From NCBI GenBank assembly GCA_002189035.1, contig NEEC01000012.1, positions 372,001 through 436,000 of the forward strand: a stretch of 64,000 nucleotides of DNA. The letters are read 5' to 3'. Of the stretch, positions 1-12,985 are shown one piece after another; the stretch's first letter is position 1; each line of letters starts with the position of its first letter. The DNA comes from Utricularia gibba (Eukaryota; Streptophyta; Magnoliopsida; Lamiales; Lentibulariaceae). The position numbers were made by a program, and so were the translations under genes. Below the pieces are notes generated by a model. It had not been told where the DNA came from, made no database searches, and saw only the letters and a program-made list of their open reading frames with translations.

Positions 1-1746
1 TATGGATATAACACGTATTGTGTGAAAAAAAAATGCATACGCTATCAGAAGAGGACCAGCGCCTCATCTTTCTCCATCTGGATGAAAACTCGGCAACACA
101 GTCAAAAAATATAGCGTTCCACATGACTTGCATACAAGAAATGAACAGCATCCTACTAACAGATACATACGCAGCAGAAAAATTCCCAAAATCCCCAACT
201 GATTTTGAACAGAAATTAGATCCTTTTAACTCAGCATGAAGGCGTTTATCAGCATTACTGCATACTTCTTCATCCTTGGATACCGGAAAACAGTCCCTGT
301 GGTGTTTTCTATCGAACTGCCATGCACAGATAATAAGGAATCAGCATGTCAAAAGTTCCATGACTATCTTTCAAAAGATGAGATTACCTACCACTTTACT
401 ATCAAAAGTAAAAGATGATTTGGCATGCTCGACCTCAGGCTTCTGGTGGCTTTCCTTGTTGGATAGAAAATCAGATATAATGGTGCTAACAATCTCATCG
501 ATAAAAACCTTGCGTGCTGACTTCATAATTCCAGAGTGCAGTTGCAAAGAGACTTCTTCATAAATAAATGCTTCCATGCTGATTTCCGAATTACTAACAT
601 GGCCATTTGGATGCTGAATGAAGCCAGCGCTAGAAGTACCCCAAAAGTTCAAAAGCGAGCGCAATTCCAAGGGGTTACACTTGTTGCCAGAGTGGTATAT
701 CTACAAATAAAAAAAATTACCCATAGAATTAGAAAAATAAATAGCACCTGATAAATTTAAATGCATACGGGACCTTCCATGACCAAGAATAGGATGTCAA
801 CGGCCACAATATCTAATTGCAAATTGGGAATAAAAGTTTCTCGTGAAAAATATCTAACTTCTACATTTTATCATAGTGTGGAGCGCCTGCATATTTAAAC
901 CAGCAGCTCCTTAAAGAACAAACGGAGACAAAGTTCACTAACAAGACAGGAAAACAGACACAAGACCGGAATGAGAATGCCCAACAGCCAACTGTTGCTA
1001 GTTCTAGTTGCTTTTCATAACCTACGTATTCCATAGGAAAACATGCTGACAGTTGGAGATTTTACTTGGTTTCAACAACAGGATGTAAAACCAACATGAC
1101 CATACTGTAATGAATTATCCGAATTTGAAAATTGTAACCACCATCGACGAATTGCCTATATAACCATAGTGACACCATGAGTACAACGCCGTAAGTGAGT
1201 ACGGCCCGTGCTTAGTACCCTCTCCATCTTCAAGTAACCAACAACATTCATCAACAGACTGCCATTCAAAGAAAAAAACACACTTCATGTTACCGACCTT
1301 CAGAGTAAATTAAGATAAAACTAATCAACACAAACTTGGTTAAATCAATCGATCTGTACCGCAGAGTACCCATCACTATCGCCATTCCCCGGCAGCGATA
1401 CCCACTGATTAAATGCATGACCAGGCTCTTCCACGCGAGGATATATCCCACTCAAGCATGCGAAACCAGTGGCGATGTGCTCGGGGAATTGCTTGAAATA
1501 ACTGAGTGGCACAGGGTTGCCCAGATTGCCATTCATCAAAGGGTAAACATGAAGCTCCTCCGGCAAAAATCCGGTGTTTAATCCCTCGTAAAGCTGCTGC
1601 TGAATGTAAGGCCCGCACAACTGACCATTCTGATTCGTGTACATCCATCCAGTTACAACCGGCGGCGAATTACGTACAGCATCCGATGCTGCCACCGCCG
1701 CCGAAGATGACGATACGCCGACATAGCCATCCGACGCGCCGCCCAT
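1..1746 (-). CDS. ATXR7: ATXR7/SDG25-like histone H3K4 methyltransferase, N-terminal part (partial)
   Basis: Nuclear Set1-class histone-lysine methyltransferase, 5' end only; the SET domain lies beyond the left edge. I see four exons with GT-AG borders and consistent phase: 1746-1360, 1258-1142, 700-392 and 316-41. Exon 1 starts with ATG after no obvious upstream coding and holds a GYF-like module (GWMYTNQNGQLCGPY, then QQQLYEGL). Exon 2 holds a second one (CCWLLEDGEGTKHGPYSL, ALYSWCHYGY). Exon 3 continues with LRSLLNFW and LQLHSGIMKSARKV; exon 4 has MQVMWNAIFFDCVAEF, all recalled as conserved in plant ATXR7 proteins. The GYF module close to the N terminus fits ATXR7 (about 1400 residues in Arabidopsis) better than the much longer ATXR3, which is the main alternative. 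ATXR7 promotes FLC expression in Arabidopsis; that role here is inferred from the family. No frame breaks in the visible part. Confidence 0.8.
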
Positions 1747-2029
1747 CGCGGCGGCAGAATCTGACGTCTACCCTGGCGACAGCGAGACAAATTTTCCTCC
1801 GTTGCTCAATTTTGCGACTTTCGCGTAGCAAGCCTAGGGTTCATTTCGCAACTTAACGATCCGGTGTCGTTTCGGTTTCTAGGCTTGTAGCGTTCTCGAG
1901 CGTTATCTATCGTCTACACGGCAAATGGCAAAGTAAATCAGGGGTTCGTCTCGGAATTGACCACATAAAATAAAATCTTAATTCACAAGGGACCTAAGTG
2001 TAAAAAAATACCTATCGGCATCCATCCAC
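1747..2029. other. 5' flank of the ATXR7-like gene
   Basis: Short, relatively GC-rich leader and promoter stretch upstream of the minus-strand ATG at 1746. No clear TATA box; it merges into AT-rich DNA after about 1950. Confidence 0.4.
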
Positions 2030-3330
2030 ATTGGCGCCTGGCTAGAATGATACGGGTATTTTGGCATGATACTCTTCAACAAAAAAAAAAGCTATATATG
2101 CAACATATTCCAACGTCTAATTAGTATCGTGGAGTTTTCTAATGAACTTATATTTTGCATTATATCATTATGGAGAAGATGGAATGACACACCTACATTC
2201 AAATTAGCGAGAAATTCGATCAAGCGAATGAGGCTCCACCCGTGATGCATCTATCATCGGATCCATGTACTATCAAAGCATACGATCGCATTTCAGGACA
2301 TGTAATAAATGCACATCCTCATAGAGAGTTTACTCAAATTGTTTATGAAACAATGAAATATGTATAATGATAATATGAATGGTTCAAAGAAAAATGCATT
2401 TATATACTAACAATATACCTTGTCATCCCCCGCAAACCAAATCAAGAGAGTTGCAAATCGACTCTAACTTGTGGGAGATAACATTTAAGTGGTTAAACCA
2501 ACCTTCAAACCTTCAACTATACAAGAATGGCTTAAACCCCGAGCTTTTCCAATATACATCATATGGGAAATGACACTTCAGTATAGAATATAAAGATGAG
2601 ATCCAAGTATATGCCCACAACTACATAAAAAACATTGTAATATGACAATTTTAATAAATATAATACTAATAGAGTAAGCATGAAAAGGAATTTGAAGAAG
2701 ACGATGGGCACTGCCCATTGTAATGCACCTGAACACACATAAATTAAGCTCATGACACAAATTCACCAGAATAGCTATTCTCTAGCTAGTGACCATCCAA
2801 TGAGTTTGATCCACCATTCAATCAAGAACACTCAACTTGCCATAGTTACTAGAGGTATCTTGGAAAAAAAAACTCCACAATGGACAAGCAATACAATAGT
2901 ACAAGCAAAAAGTACAACTTGCACCTCTAGAGTCTCTACAATAATAGCAACGCACATATTCTAGATGTATGTTTGGAGAACAATCATAATGAATAGTGAA
3001 TCACTAACAATGAAGGGCTCATCGGGCTTTCATCTAAATTGCTCAACACATAGCTTATGCCATTATTGTGATGTGCATTTTGTGCATTTTGTGCAAGTGC
3101 AAATCATCAATGCACAATCAATATGAAGACCCCATAACATAGAAATGTCTTGGAGGGTGATGGTAGCCTCTCCACATGATAAGATGAAGGTGTGCATCTT
3201 TGGACGCTATATATCTACCAAAGTTTTGAGTAGATTTGAATCTAATTTCATTCTTAATGTTTTTAGAATCCCATAAAAACCTCAATGATCAAAATGTATC
3301 GCAGCCCTCTTCTCTCATGATCTGTTTGTC
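2030..3330 (-). pseudogene. Plant mobile domain (PMD/MAIL-type) remnant
   Basis: Decayed protein-coding fragment on the minus strand. The best stretch, about 3215-3110, reads [18 protein letters not shown] followed by [13 protein letters not shown]. This is the hallmark of the plant mobile domain (His-Thr-Phe, Cys-Gly-Glu, Thr-Ile-Thr-Leu-Gln-Asp) found in MAIN/MAIL proteins and in many plant transposons. Just upstream an in-frame GFYGILKTL matches the preceding domain segment. Downstream, to about 2030, only weak PMD-like patches remain (such as a VEEYHAK patch) between many stops and frame changes. It is not a working gene. PMD fragments in repeat-rich DNA are usually transposon-borne, but I see no terminal repeats and cannot name the carrier. 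Confidence 0.6.
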
Positions 3331-4900
3331 AAGAATTTGTAACTATACGTGAACTATATTGTTTTAAACTAATCCTTATAATAGATCATAATTAATGTGA
3401 TGCTATTACATATCCAACAAGCTTAGATCCTTAGGATCATAAACTCTTAAACGAGAATACATGTTGATCTAGAGAAAAGTTATTAAAAAAATTAATAAGT
3501 ATCACATATTAAACAAGAAATAATATAACAAATTAATAAATAAAATGTATTAATCGACAAAAAAGAAAATAATGAAAACATATTATTAATTTAAAAAAAT
3601 ATCATGTTGATCTATAGAAAATTTACAAATAAATAAATAAGTATCATATATTAAACAAGCAAAAATATAACAAATTAATAAATAAAATAATTAATTAATA
3701 CAAAAATAAATTGATAAAATAAACTAGTAAACAACATGTATATCTAACAAATCTAACATAGAATACACATATTGTTACCATGAAAAATCATTATAAAAAG
3801 AAAAAGACTAGAGATTCAGTATAACCTAAATTTATAAAAAATAGAAGATTTTTCTCAAATTCCATTAGAAACCCCACGTTTTTTCAATCTGACAATGAAA
3901 ATGGTTGAAGAATCAATCTAGTTTTAATCTCTCTAAAAAGCACTAATTGGACAATTGTTGTCAAAGATGAATCTTACAAATCAAAATGTCTTGGCAACGA
4001 TGAAGGTTGTAAAATGGTGCTACATCCATGTTGCCATTAGTAATGGCACCTTAAATGTAGGCACTTTTAGTAATGATGCCATGACTTTTCACACGTCATT
4101 ATTAATGGCATCTGATTGTAAGGCACCATCACTAATAGTAGATGCCATTAGTAATCATCTAGTATTATTAATTTATTTCACATTTTGACCTACATTATAC
4201 AATCCATTTTTTCTTGGGAGATGATGCCCCATTTTATTTGATGAGAAGAAAGTCAACTAGGTAAGATATATAGAAATTCTTCAGGTGGTGGATGTCATAT
4301 GCTCACCAAAATGATTAGAGTTTCTGTAGCTAAAAAAGCTACGCATTTGCATACAAGTTACCTTGTCAAACTTCCTTTCCATCTATATCCTAACTCTACA
4401 TGACCCATCAAAGAGTCAATTTTTTTTTTTCCAAAATGGGGTAGCATATCCCCCATAATAGAGATTTGGTTAAGAAGACATAATAAAAAGAAAGAAATTT
4501 CATCTCAATATTAAATTTCATTCATGTATAAATACCAGAATGAAAAAACAAAGCAAAAACTAACTTTTGAGCAAAGTAGAACAACTAAAGGTAAGAGAAA
4601 ATGTTTTTGCATTCTTGGCACATTTTAGGACACTCCTCTTTGTGATCTTTCAATCTCATTATAAATTCTCTTCTCTTATTGTGTGAGCACTTCCATTTTT
4701 CTTTTTTATTATAATTTACTACATGTTTACTCTTTTCTTTCCATAATCACCCAAACGTGATTTGATGTTAGAAAAGTCCACATAAAAAGAATATGGTAAG
4801 TTTAAAACTTTGGAATTTACTCCTGTAAAAATATCTAATACTTCTATCTTGATCGTAATAATTTTGTTACTTTGAATTTGTAGTTTTCTTATTTTCTTTG
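3331..4900. other. AT-rich repeat DNA with short palindromic subrepeats
   Basis: No credible gene. Between about 4028 and 4160 a short unit is repeated in both orientations (ccattagtaatggcacc, gtaatgatgccatg, ttaatggcatctg, atgccattagtaat). Such subterminal repeats resemble those of CACTA-type DNA transposons, but I cannot find both termini. The rest is simple AT-rich sequence. Confidence 0.35.
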
Positions 4901-7900
4901 GAACATTTATATATTTTTTTCAGATTTTGATTCACCTAAAGATGGACATGGAGATAAATTCATATCAGCCTCTAAATGATAATTCTACTCCATCACTATT
5001 CTCAATCCATGTTGCAACAAAGGAAATTGGGCAAAGTAGTGATAATTTACACCGTCAAAATGAAGATAATTTAAAAGTAAATAATGAAGATACAACTTAT
5101 CAGGGTAAAAAGAAGAAATTGAACTCAAAATGATGGATTCATTATAGATGCTTCTATGATGAACAAAGAAAAAAATGGTAGATTGAATGCAATTATTGAG
5201 GATACTACTTTGAAGATACAAAAAATGATACTTCACATTTGAAGAAACACTTAATGATAAGTTGCTTGAAATGGCACAAAAGACAACTTGATATTAAATA
5301 GTATGTTTTGAAGATGAAAAAAGATGAAGTCCTAAAGAGGTACAAGTATGATCAAAACATTTCAAAATAAAAACCCACAAAAATCATTATTTTATACAAT
5401 TATCCTATAAATATGGTAGATCGTGTGGGATTTAGGAGATTCTATTACTCTTTCAACCCTAGATTCCATATGACATCTAGACATTCTCTTAAAAGAGATA
5501 TCATGAAAATGTATGTAAATCACATATCTAAATGTAATTTGCTATTGGAATAAATGAAATATCGCATAACTATCACCACTAACATATAGATATCATGTAA
5601 TAGCAAAAGAGGATCCATGGCCATTACAAGACATTTAATTGATAATAGTTGGACCTTAAAGAGTTGTCTATTAAGATACAATTAAAAAGTTTGATCTTTA
5701 AAAGTATAATAATTGTGTATCTTATTTAATTATTTGTCTTCAATGAATTCGTATATGTTTCTGCATCCCATATAGATGAAGTGATTTTGGATATATTACT
5801 TGACACTTTTGTGGTTAGAATATAGACAGCAAGCTCTCCACAATTAATATGGAGAATTGTTCTGCAAATGATGTTACAATTGCACCACAATTGACAAACT
5901 CTCAAAAAAGGACTTGCTCCTTGATGAGAATGTATTGCATATGCATTGTAACGCTCATATATTGAATTCAATTGTGCATAATGGCTTAAATGCGATTAAG
6001 GAATCAATACAATACATTCATGAAAGTGTATTGTTCTCATCAGCTTCACCAAAAAGGGTATAGAAATTTGACTATGCTGCAAATCAATGTAAGATTGCAT
6101 TTTATTGAAAATTATTGCTTGATTGTAGTGCAAGGTGGAATTCTACTTTATGATGCTTGAGACAACCATAAATCATAAAGAAGTTCGTTCACATCTTAGA
6201 CACATGGATAAGATATATAAGTACGTGCTTAATAACGATGATTGGGATAAGGCAATAAAGATTTGTGATAAATTGAAAGTTTTTTATGATTAAACATTGA
6301 TGTTTTCATATACTCTTCAGTACACTTCTGTTAAGTGTCATTGTCTCATTATCTTTTAGATTATTTTTATATTTAAATGTGATTAAAATTGTTTAATTAG
6401 AAGTTTATAATATAAGATTTAGGTTTTTATATAGTTTAGGGTAATTTTCCTAAATCTTGTATTTTATTTAATATTTTGTCTAGTTTTAATTAAGTTTTTC
6501 TAGAGATGAACACATGACAGGAAGTATGAGAAAGAAAGCAACAAATGGTGATAAAATAGATCTTCATGAACTGACTCTCTTTGATTTCCAGAAGACTGCA
6601 AACACCTAATCATGAGCCTTGAAGTGCGGTAAACGAGAGTCTCTAACAAATGAAATCATTAAAGTAGTAGTATCAGAGCAAACATTTTCTTGCGAGTCAC
6701 TCCAGTCCAGTAGAACCAGAGGAACACGAAAAGTCGAACAAAGTAGTTCAATCCAGTTCAGTTCGGACAATTCAGTATTTATTTTTCAGTTTTAGTTTTA
6801 CTTGTAATTTATCTCTCTAAAGGATTTTCTTCTAGCTTATCTCTAGAACTTTGTTTTCGTTTCTTAGTTTGTATGGCCGTTCGCGGTTAGAAACTTTCGT
6901 TTATGGGTTGGGATACTCCCAAATTTATGTTTCCTTATTTGATTTTCATTTCTTTTTTGAATCTGATTGGGTTCCGTATGTCTTCGCGTGACTATGTTAC
7001 AATCTTTTTGTAATAGACCCCTTATTCAAGATTTATAGTTAATTGATCATTACCTACAAGTTTTGAAAAAGAGCAAGGTGGAAAGCATCAACTCATGTTC
7101 TTTTGGTAGGAGGGAGATAACGTTTTGTTTGTGGACATACCTCAAGATCAATGGGCATATAGTGACCTCGTATCTCAACTCATTATATCATTGGCAACAC
7201 TCAAGCTCACGGGCACAATTCGACCGTGAAGGTATGATGACAGTACCTCTTATCTTCACGTTCGTCCAAGGAGGAGCAACATCGAGCTATTCCTATGACT
7301 TCTTGCAAGAGAGTGTAAGGGAAGGTAGGTAATTCCTTACTCTTATAACCGAGCACTCGCGAAGATCAAAGAAGAGTGAAGACAAGACGAACATAGCTGG
7401 TCAAGATTTTGATCCAAGGAACATTCTCTTTATTTAAAGTTTATCGCTTAAGTTTATTTCTATTGTTTGTTTACAATCCTCTTATCCCTTTACTCAAGCT
7501 TCATCATTTATGTTTCTCGCACCTTTACTTTACAAAACCGTTTACAAATCGTGACAATTGTATCCGGTGTAACTTCGCCTTTCACCAAAAAACAATTTCA
7601 TGTATTCGACACCCGTACTACGTAGTTTGTATTTTACGAGTTTAAAAATATTTAAATTTTGTTGTGGAAACAATATACATCAACTTCGAATGAGTTATTT
7701 CCCATAGTTTGTGATATAAAGATTAAGTTTGATGAATGGATGAGAAACAAGAACTATATGATTTCTACTTTGGCAACAATGATGCATGAAAAATTTTCTA
7801 AATATTGGGATTCTTTTACTGGATTTTAAGTATTGTAGCAATTTTGGACCTTCGATATAAGATTAGACTTGTTTAGTTTTATTTTCCAAAAATTTATGAC

Positions 7901-8380
7901 AAGACCATTGCTAATTTGAAAATTGAGAAAGTGCAAAAAATTGTTAGAAACTATTGAAATATTATGCAATTGATGTTTCAAGTTCTATGCATTCATTTGC
8001 AAATAAAGAAAATTATTGTTATTTAAGTCTTCCTCTAATTGTTGATCAATGTTGTTATATGATGAATTTATGATAAATGAATTGATTATATCCAATCCTA
8101 AGGATTCAGAGTTTGATTGGTACTTGAAGGAGCCGGTTTTGCCAAAAATGAAAAATTTCAATGTTCTAATATGGGGTTTATATCTTAAATTAAAAAAATA
8201 GCTAATAACCTTTTAGTTATTTCAATCTCTATAGTGGCCTATGAATCTACATTTAGTGTGGGTGAGAAAATTATTACCCCTCAATGTAGTAAACTTAACA
8301 AAGGTATATTGAAAACATTAATATATACTAGTATTTGGTTGTGGACACAACCACATTTCTATTTCACAAGTGGTCATAGA
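4900..8380 (+). pseudogene. hAT-family transposase remnant, split by a solo LTR
   Basis: Degenerate hAT (Ac/RICESLEEPER-like) transposase with many stops and frame changes. In order: an N-terminal piece from about 4927; a BED-type zinc-finger remnant at 5125-5290 (ending HLKKHL); the segment containing MAITRHLIDNSWTLK at about 5620; a VDNA-like patch near 5840; the R-W-N-S-like and DWDKAIKICDKL region at 6120-6290; then, after the inserted LTR (6329-7682), ELFPIVCDIKIKFDEW and MMHEKFSKYWDSF at 7690-7810; and the C-terminal hAT dimerisation region at 8090-8345 (WYLKEPVLPK, then the LVW/ENYYPS relics). Removing the LTR and one target-site copy rejoins the frame across the insertion. Non-functional. 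Terminal inverted repeats were not located. Confidence 0.8.
6329..7682 (+). mobile_element. Solo LTR, copy 1 of the ~1.3 kb LTR family, inserted in the hAT remnant
   Basis: A 1354-bp insertion starting TGTTAAGTG and ending ATACATCA (TG...CA), flanked by a perfect 5-bp direct repeat ACTTC (6324-6328 and 7683-7687). These are the marks of an LTR left after recombination between the two LTRs of a retrotransposon. It interrupts the hAT coding sequence between the segments reading YTLQYTS and NELFP. It is homologous over its length to the copies at 46499-48470 and 55485-56774, with a shared stretch near the right end (cgtactacg, then tttacg and gaaaacaata-like sequence). No internal retrotransposon genes are present; short ORFs in it are chance. 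Strand is arbitrary. Confidence 0.85.
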
Positions 8381-10700
8381 CCAAACCCGAAATTTTAGGA
8401 AGGTAGTTGAATTATAAATTCTCAAGGTGTCTAATAGATCACCTTATAAAGATCATAAGTCAACCATATTTGAATGTCAATAAAGCAAAGCCTTACTTAA
8501 TAGTTGATGTGAACTTTCGATCCAAAAAACTCATGCTGTCACTCCAAAAATCTTTACTTAGTCTAACAATGTTCTGGAAGAGCCAATCGCCTACATTGTC
8601 TGCTTTTACAACAATGTGCAACATGTATGCTAACTTTAGGCTATAGTGTCTAATTATCAAATTTCTCCATGATCATCCTTCATAACTTTCTTGCTCTAAT
8701 TGAGGATTTCCATTTAGCATCTACCTCAAATGACTAGTATGAAATAGCTTGAAACAACTTTATGAACATACCAAGAAATCTCGAGAGCGTCCTGTCATGA
8801 CCCTTCATATAGAAAACCAAAAGATAATGATGGTGAAGTTGGAGAATCAAGTGAGAACTCTACTTGAGTTGAATCAAAGTTTTACCCGCTAGCTCACAAG
8901 CAGTACTGAACAATGAGAAATAGGCTACCTAGTCTAAATGCCCAAACTCCTAAGCCCAAGTGATAGGTTTTCGGGTATGTTTGGATAATCCTCAAACAGT
9001 GTAGCTTTCATGTTTGATGAGTTCTAGCCCAATTATCCTTAGCAAAGCTTTTGTATATGTCTTTCTATTTAACATTCTAGTATTATCTAGTTTTGTACAT
9101 ACGACTCCCATTTGCATTTGTTGATAACATCTCACACCTAAAAATACATTTTTATGATGTTCAGTATGAAGATTATATACTTGTTTCTTTAGAGCTTCCA
9201 CAAGATCCATTTTATACTTCTCCCCTCACTTGAACAGATTAGCCTTCAAGTTAAAGCCTATCTCACGATAAACCCACTTAGGCTTTATGGCCTTCTTGTT
9301 ACTAGATTAACATTATGCATATATTCTCATCATAATCAAATGTTATTGGGTTAAGAGATTTTTGACTATTTATCATGATTTCCATAACATCAAATGATTT
9401 TTAGGCATTATGAATAGGACATGAAAAGGCAAAGAGTGATAACCTGAAAAATAGGAAAATTAGAAGTCTTGGCTACTAGAATCAAAATCTACATTATCAA
9501 TTATAAAGTTCTAAAGAAAAAACAAATCAAGAAACTCAAGAACAATTGAGAGAATTATCATCTACTTTGCATGAGTTGTAATAATTCTTCTCAAAAGCTC
9601 TTTATTCTCCCTTGATTATGATATTTTATACCCATATAAAGTCAAGTGAAAAGATAGGTTACAGACTTCCGTTGCCTCTTTCATGACACCATCTTCTTGG
9701 TGGCTTGATATCTCATCCTCTTTTTTCAGGAAAAGCTTATTCCTATCAAGTTAGACAAATTTACAAGGGGTTTTCCATCAAGCACATTTCATTAGGATAT
9801 TCGAGGGGCTACCTTCTTTTTGAGCGATCCAAAGGAAATAAGACTCCTAGCATTGCTCATCGAACAAGAGGTCAATACTTTCTGTATTCTCATGGGATGA
9901 TTGAAAGAGAAGAAGGCACCTCATGCATCCTCATTTAGCAATCTTATATCTTCATCACCATCATCAATCAAGTTCTCATTCTCTCAAATGAGATAGGTCC
10001 CCCTCTTTAGCCCTTTAGTATAATGTAAAAATATTTATTCTATTTCACTGTAATATTAATTTACTTAATTTTTTCTATTAATTTATTATAGGGATTAGAT
10101 TTATTATGTTTCTCTACAATACTCACATATCTATTTCTCACGCAATTTATAATTTAACTATGGGTGACTTGGAATTTTTTTGCATTTTAAAATAATTTAA
10201 ATTTAATCAAATTGTTATTATAAATATTTTATGATTCAAAACGATTCAATTAAAATTGACTTCCATTTTTTAAAACACTCTTCACATGAACCATATGATA
10301 TATGATAAATTAAATTACTTAGTATGTCCATTGGATTAGTTCAAATATATTTTGGGTATGCATTGATGTCTTCATTACCCGCAAGGATCTTGTCCTGAAG
10401 CAATGCATTAATTCAGGGGGAACTAGTAGAGTACAGAGGCCGTGAGGGCAAAGTTCGTTTATCTGTCATTGAAGAACATACAGTCCACGGCTCCAGCTTT
10501 CATTAACAAAGAAGACAGACTCCAAATTCCAAAAGCATGAAGACAAGGGTAATCTTCAGCCCTTGGATGGTTCATCAAGTGAAGATGCATGCCCTCCCCT
10601 CTTCCACATTTCTACATCACAAAAATAGGGTAACGCATGAGGAACCAGTAACACCACCAGGGGTTGTTGAACCGAACATAAAACCAGCTTTACATGGAAC
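8381..10700. other. Repeat-rich intergenic DNA, no recognised gene
   Basis: AT-rich DNA between the hAT remnant and the TBP gene. Short ORFs such as 8992-9210 (minus) and 9705-9938 (plus) show no motif I recognise and no splice context, so I treat them as noise or unclassified repeat. The last 300 bases (about 10400-10700) are less AT-rich and may include the TBP 3' untranslated region. Confidence 0.4.
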
Positions 10701-10719
10701 TGATACCTATGCTGGCTAT

Positions 10720-12978
10720 TCATGCACTTTTAACAAAAAAAAAAACGGTAAAACAAATGTCAACTTTCATTGAACTTTCATACCACTGCTGAACCTTCCG
10801 AAATTCGGTGAGAACTGGGTATATATTCTCGAAGGCTCTATATGTTTCATCTCTGACCTGCAAAATTAATAGGAAGGTCAGGGTCTTGAGTATTCTAAGG
10901 AGCAGAACCACACTAGTGGCTCTGGTCAACCTGAAAATTTGAAAATTCACTACCTTAGCTCCAGTAAGCACAATTTTCCCAGACACAAAAATCAGAAGCA
11001 CTATCTTGGGCTGTTTCATCCGGTAGATTAGCCCAGGAAAGAGTTCTGGCTCATACTGAATTCAGGAGTAATGAACAAAATGAAAGTTAGGAGGGCAAAC
11101 CATGGATAAGACGGATATGTGAGTTGAGTGAAAACCAGCACACTGATCAGAAACATAAGTTGGTCATTAATTATTTGAGCGACAAAACACATCACAGTGT
11201 CCATGTGGCGAAGACAAGATGGGCAGTCTTTAATAATATTAAACCAAAAGTTCAATCCAAGAAGATGCATCAAAAAATAAAAATAGTTAAAGAGGAAAGA
11301 GTAAAGAGTAAAAAGAACACCCACACTTGAAAAGGCACCATGGGAATAAGCAAGGCCTTCAAGTCGAATGGGAAATTTTACATCGCATGACCCAACTATG
11401 TTTTGAATCTTGAAATCCTACAAGCATAAAAACAAACATTACGAACGGCAATCAGAAAATCATCTGCTGAGATAAGAGCCTAGATTTAAAAGTTTTGATC
11501 GAAATGAACATAGCAAGCAAATGAATCAAAAGTACCTTGAACTTTGCTGGGAACCCAAGCTTTTGAATGATTCGTGCATACTGAAAAAGGAATAACGAAA
11601 TAATTAGTTAACCTACCCAACAAAATCTTTAACAGAGAATGTACACTACATAACAAATCCGTACATTGAATTTTACAGAACCAGCAGAAAAATGTATAAT
11701 ACATAGTGACAGTAAAAAAGCAAATGAATTTTCACTCAGATGCAACTCAGTTTATCATATACTCTTCAATACCTTTCGAGCAGCCAGTTTTGATTGTTGC
11801 TCACTTTTTGCTCCTGTGCACACCTGAAAGCAATGGAGGACGGAAGATTAGGAAAAATTATCCGAGATCAAAATTTAGTCTTCATAAACAACTGAAAAAA
11901 AAAACAACCATGAGAACTTCCAAACACGTACCATCTTTCCAGATGCAAATATCAGAGCCGTTGTTTTTGGTTCTCTTATTCTCATAATCACTGCAGCAAA
12001 ACGCTATAACACCAAAAAGAATGTAAGGATGCTCTATAGCAGATGGAAAATAAAAGCCACTAGAAGAATAAGTTTTCATAAATTTTTCAGATAAAAATAA
12101 AAGTTACAATGCATACTTTAAGACCTACGAAAGTGGACAAAAAATAGTACTTTAAAAAAATTAAGGGATGCTCCATCATGAGGTTAGGGGCTGATAATTG
12201 TAGAATACGCAAATAGTGCTGAGACATAAAAAACAGTGTTTGGAAAACTTATCGGATGCTCTTGAGCTAGGAAAATAGTTAAATATTATTTTTGTTGAAA
12301 CAAAGAGAGTCCCAGTGTTACGAATTTTGGGGTGTAAAACTGTTAATGCGAGCTAGGGAAAAGTATAAAACGCATCACAAATATACATTTAGTATACCTT
12401 AGGATTATACTCAGCATTTCGGGCCTGCAATGCTATTGCTTTCAGATCCAATTTACAATCCAAGTTAACAGTTGATACAATGTTCCTTCATTCATTAAAG
12501 AAGAGCTATCAAATAAATACGAAATTGATTTGATTTTTTTTTTCATGCTACCACCAGCAGAATATGATTGTAGAGGGCATACAACGAGTTCAGATCCACT
12601 ATTGGGCATTCTTAATACGAAAGAAAACCTTATTCTTTCAAGGGATTCAAACTTTAATAGTATCAGCATAGTCATATGCAACAGAAAGCAGCTCCTACAT
12701 TATATTTTCCGACACCTTGCTTTGAAGAAGTAACAAAAGAATTAGTCAACGTAAGTTAGTTCAAAGCTCGAGATTTAGCATTCCGATGGCCCACATCCAC
12801 ATCAGAAAAACCCGCTGACAAACGCACCAAAGTAGAGATAATAAAAGGCTCTCGCAAGACACCATCACAACTTAAGAAGAAGCAGAAATTCATCTCACTG
12901 GAGAATCGGAACAATTCCAGAAGGATGCTTATCAAGATCAACTGGTTGGTTCTCTTCAATTCCTTGAGGGTCTGCCAT
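10720..12978 (-). CDS. TBP: TATA-box-binding protein (TBP)
   Basis: General transcription factor that binds the TATA element as the core of TFIID and also serves Pol I and III. Eight coding exons, all GT-AG with matching phase: 12978-12899, 12485-12398, 12003-11932, 11823-11773, 11580-11536, 11417-11325, 11055-10954 and 10857-10720. A short variable N-terminal tail ([15 protein letters not shown]) is followed by the two saddle repeats. Repeat 1 contains [19 protein letters not shown] and [18 protein letters not shown]; repeat 2 contains [18 protein letters not shown] and [18 protein letters not shown]. These are near-identical to other plant TBPs. Family members end at ...EFRKVQQ. Here the open frame runs 21 residues further, to a stop at 10720. 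A donor site (TG|gtatga, exon end at 10784) right after that Gln-Gln suggests the true stop codon is split by a final intron. Confidence 0.95.
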
Positions 12979-12985
12979 CAGGCAC

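Noticed and set aside
1-1746. Identification as ATXR3/SDG2 instead of ATXR7
   Set aside because: ATXR3 also has a GYF-like domain, but I recall it deep inside a ~2300-residue protein, and the helix-rich segments here fit ATXR7. The alternative is kept in the entry.
7063-7645. ORFs within the solo LTR at 6329-7682 as genes
   Set aside because: They lie entirely within an LTR whose homologous copies do not keep these frames.
10720-10783. 21-residue C-terminal extension as a real TBP variant
   Set aside because: Low-complexity sequence after a strongly conserved end, with a good donor site at the boundary; read-through of an intron is more likely.
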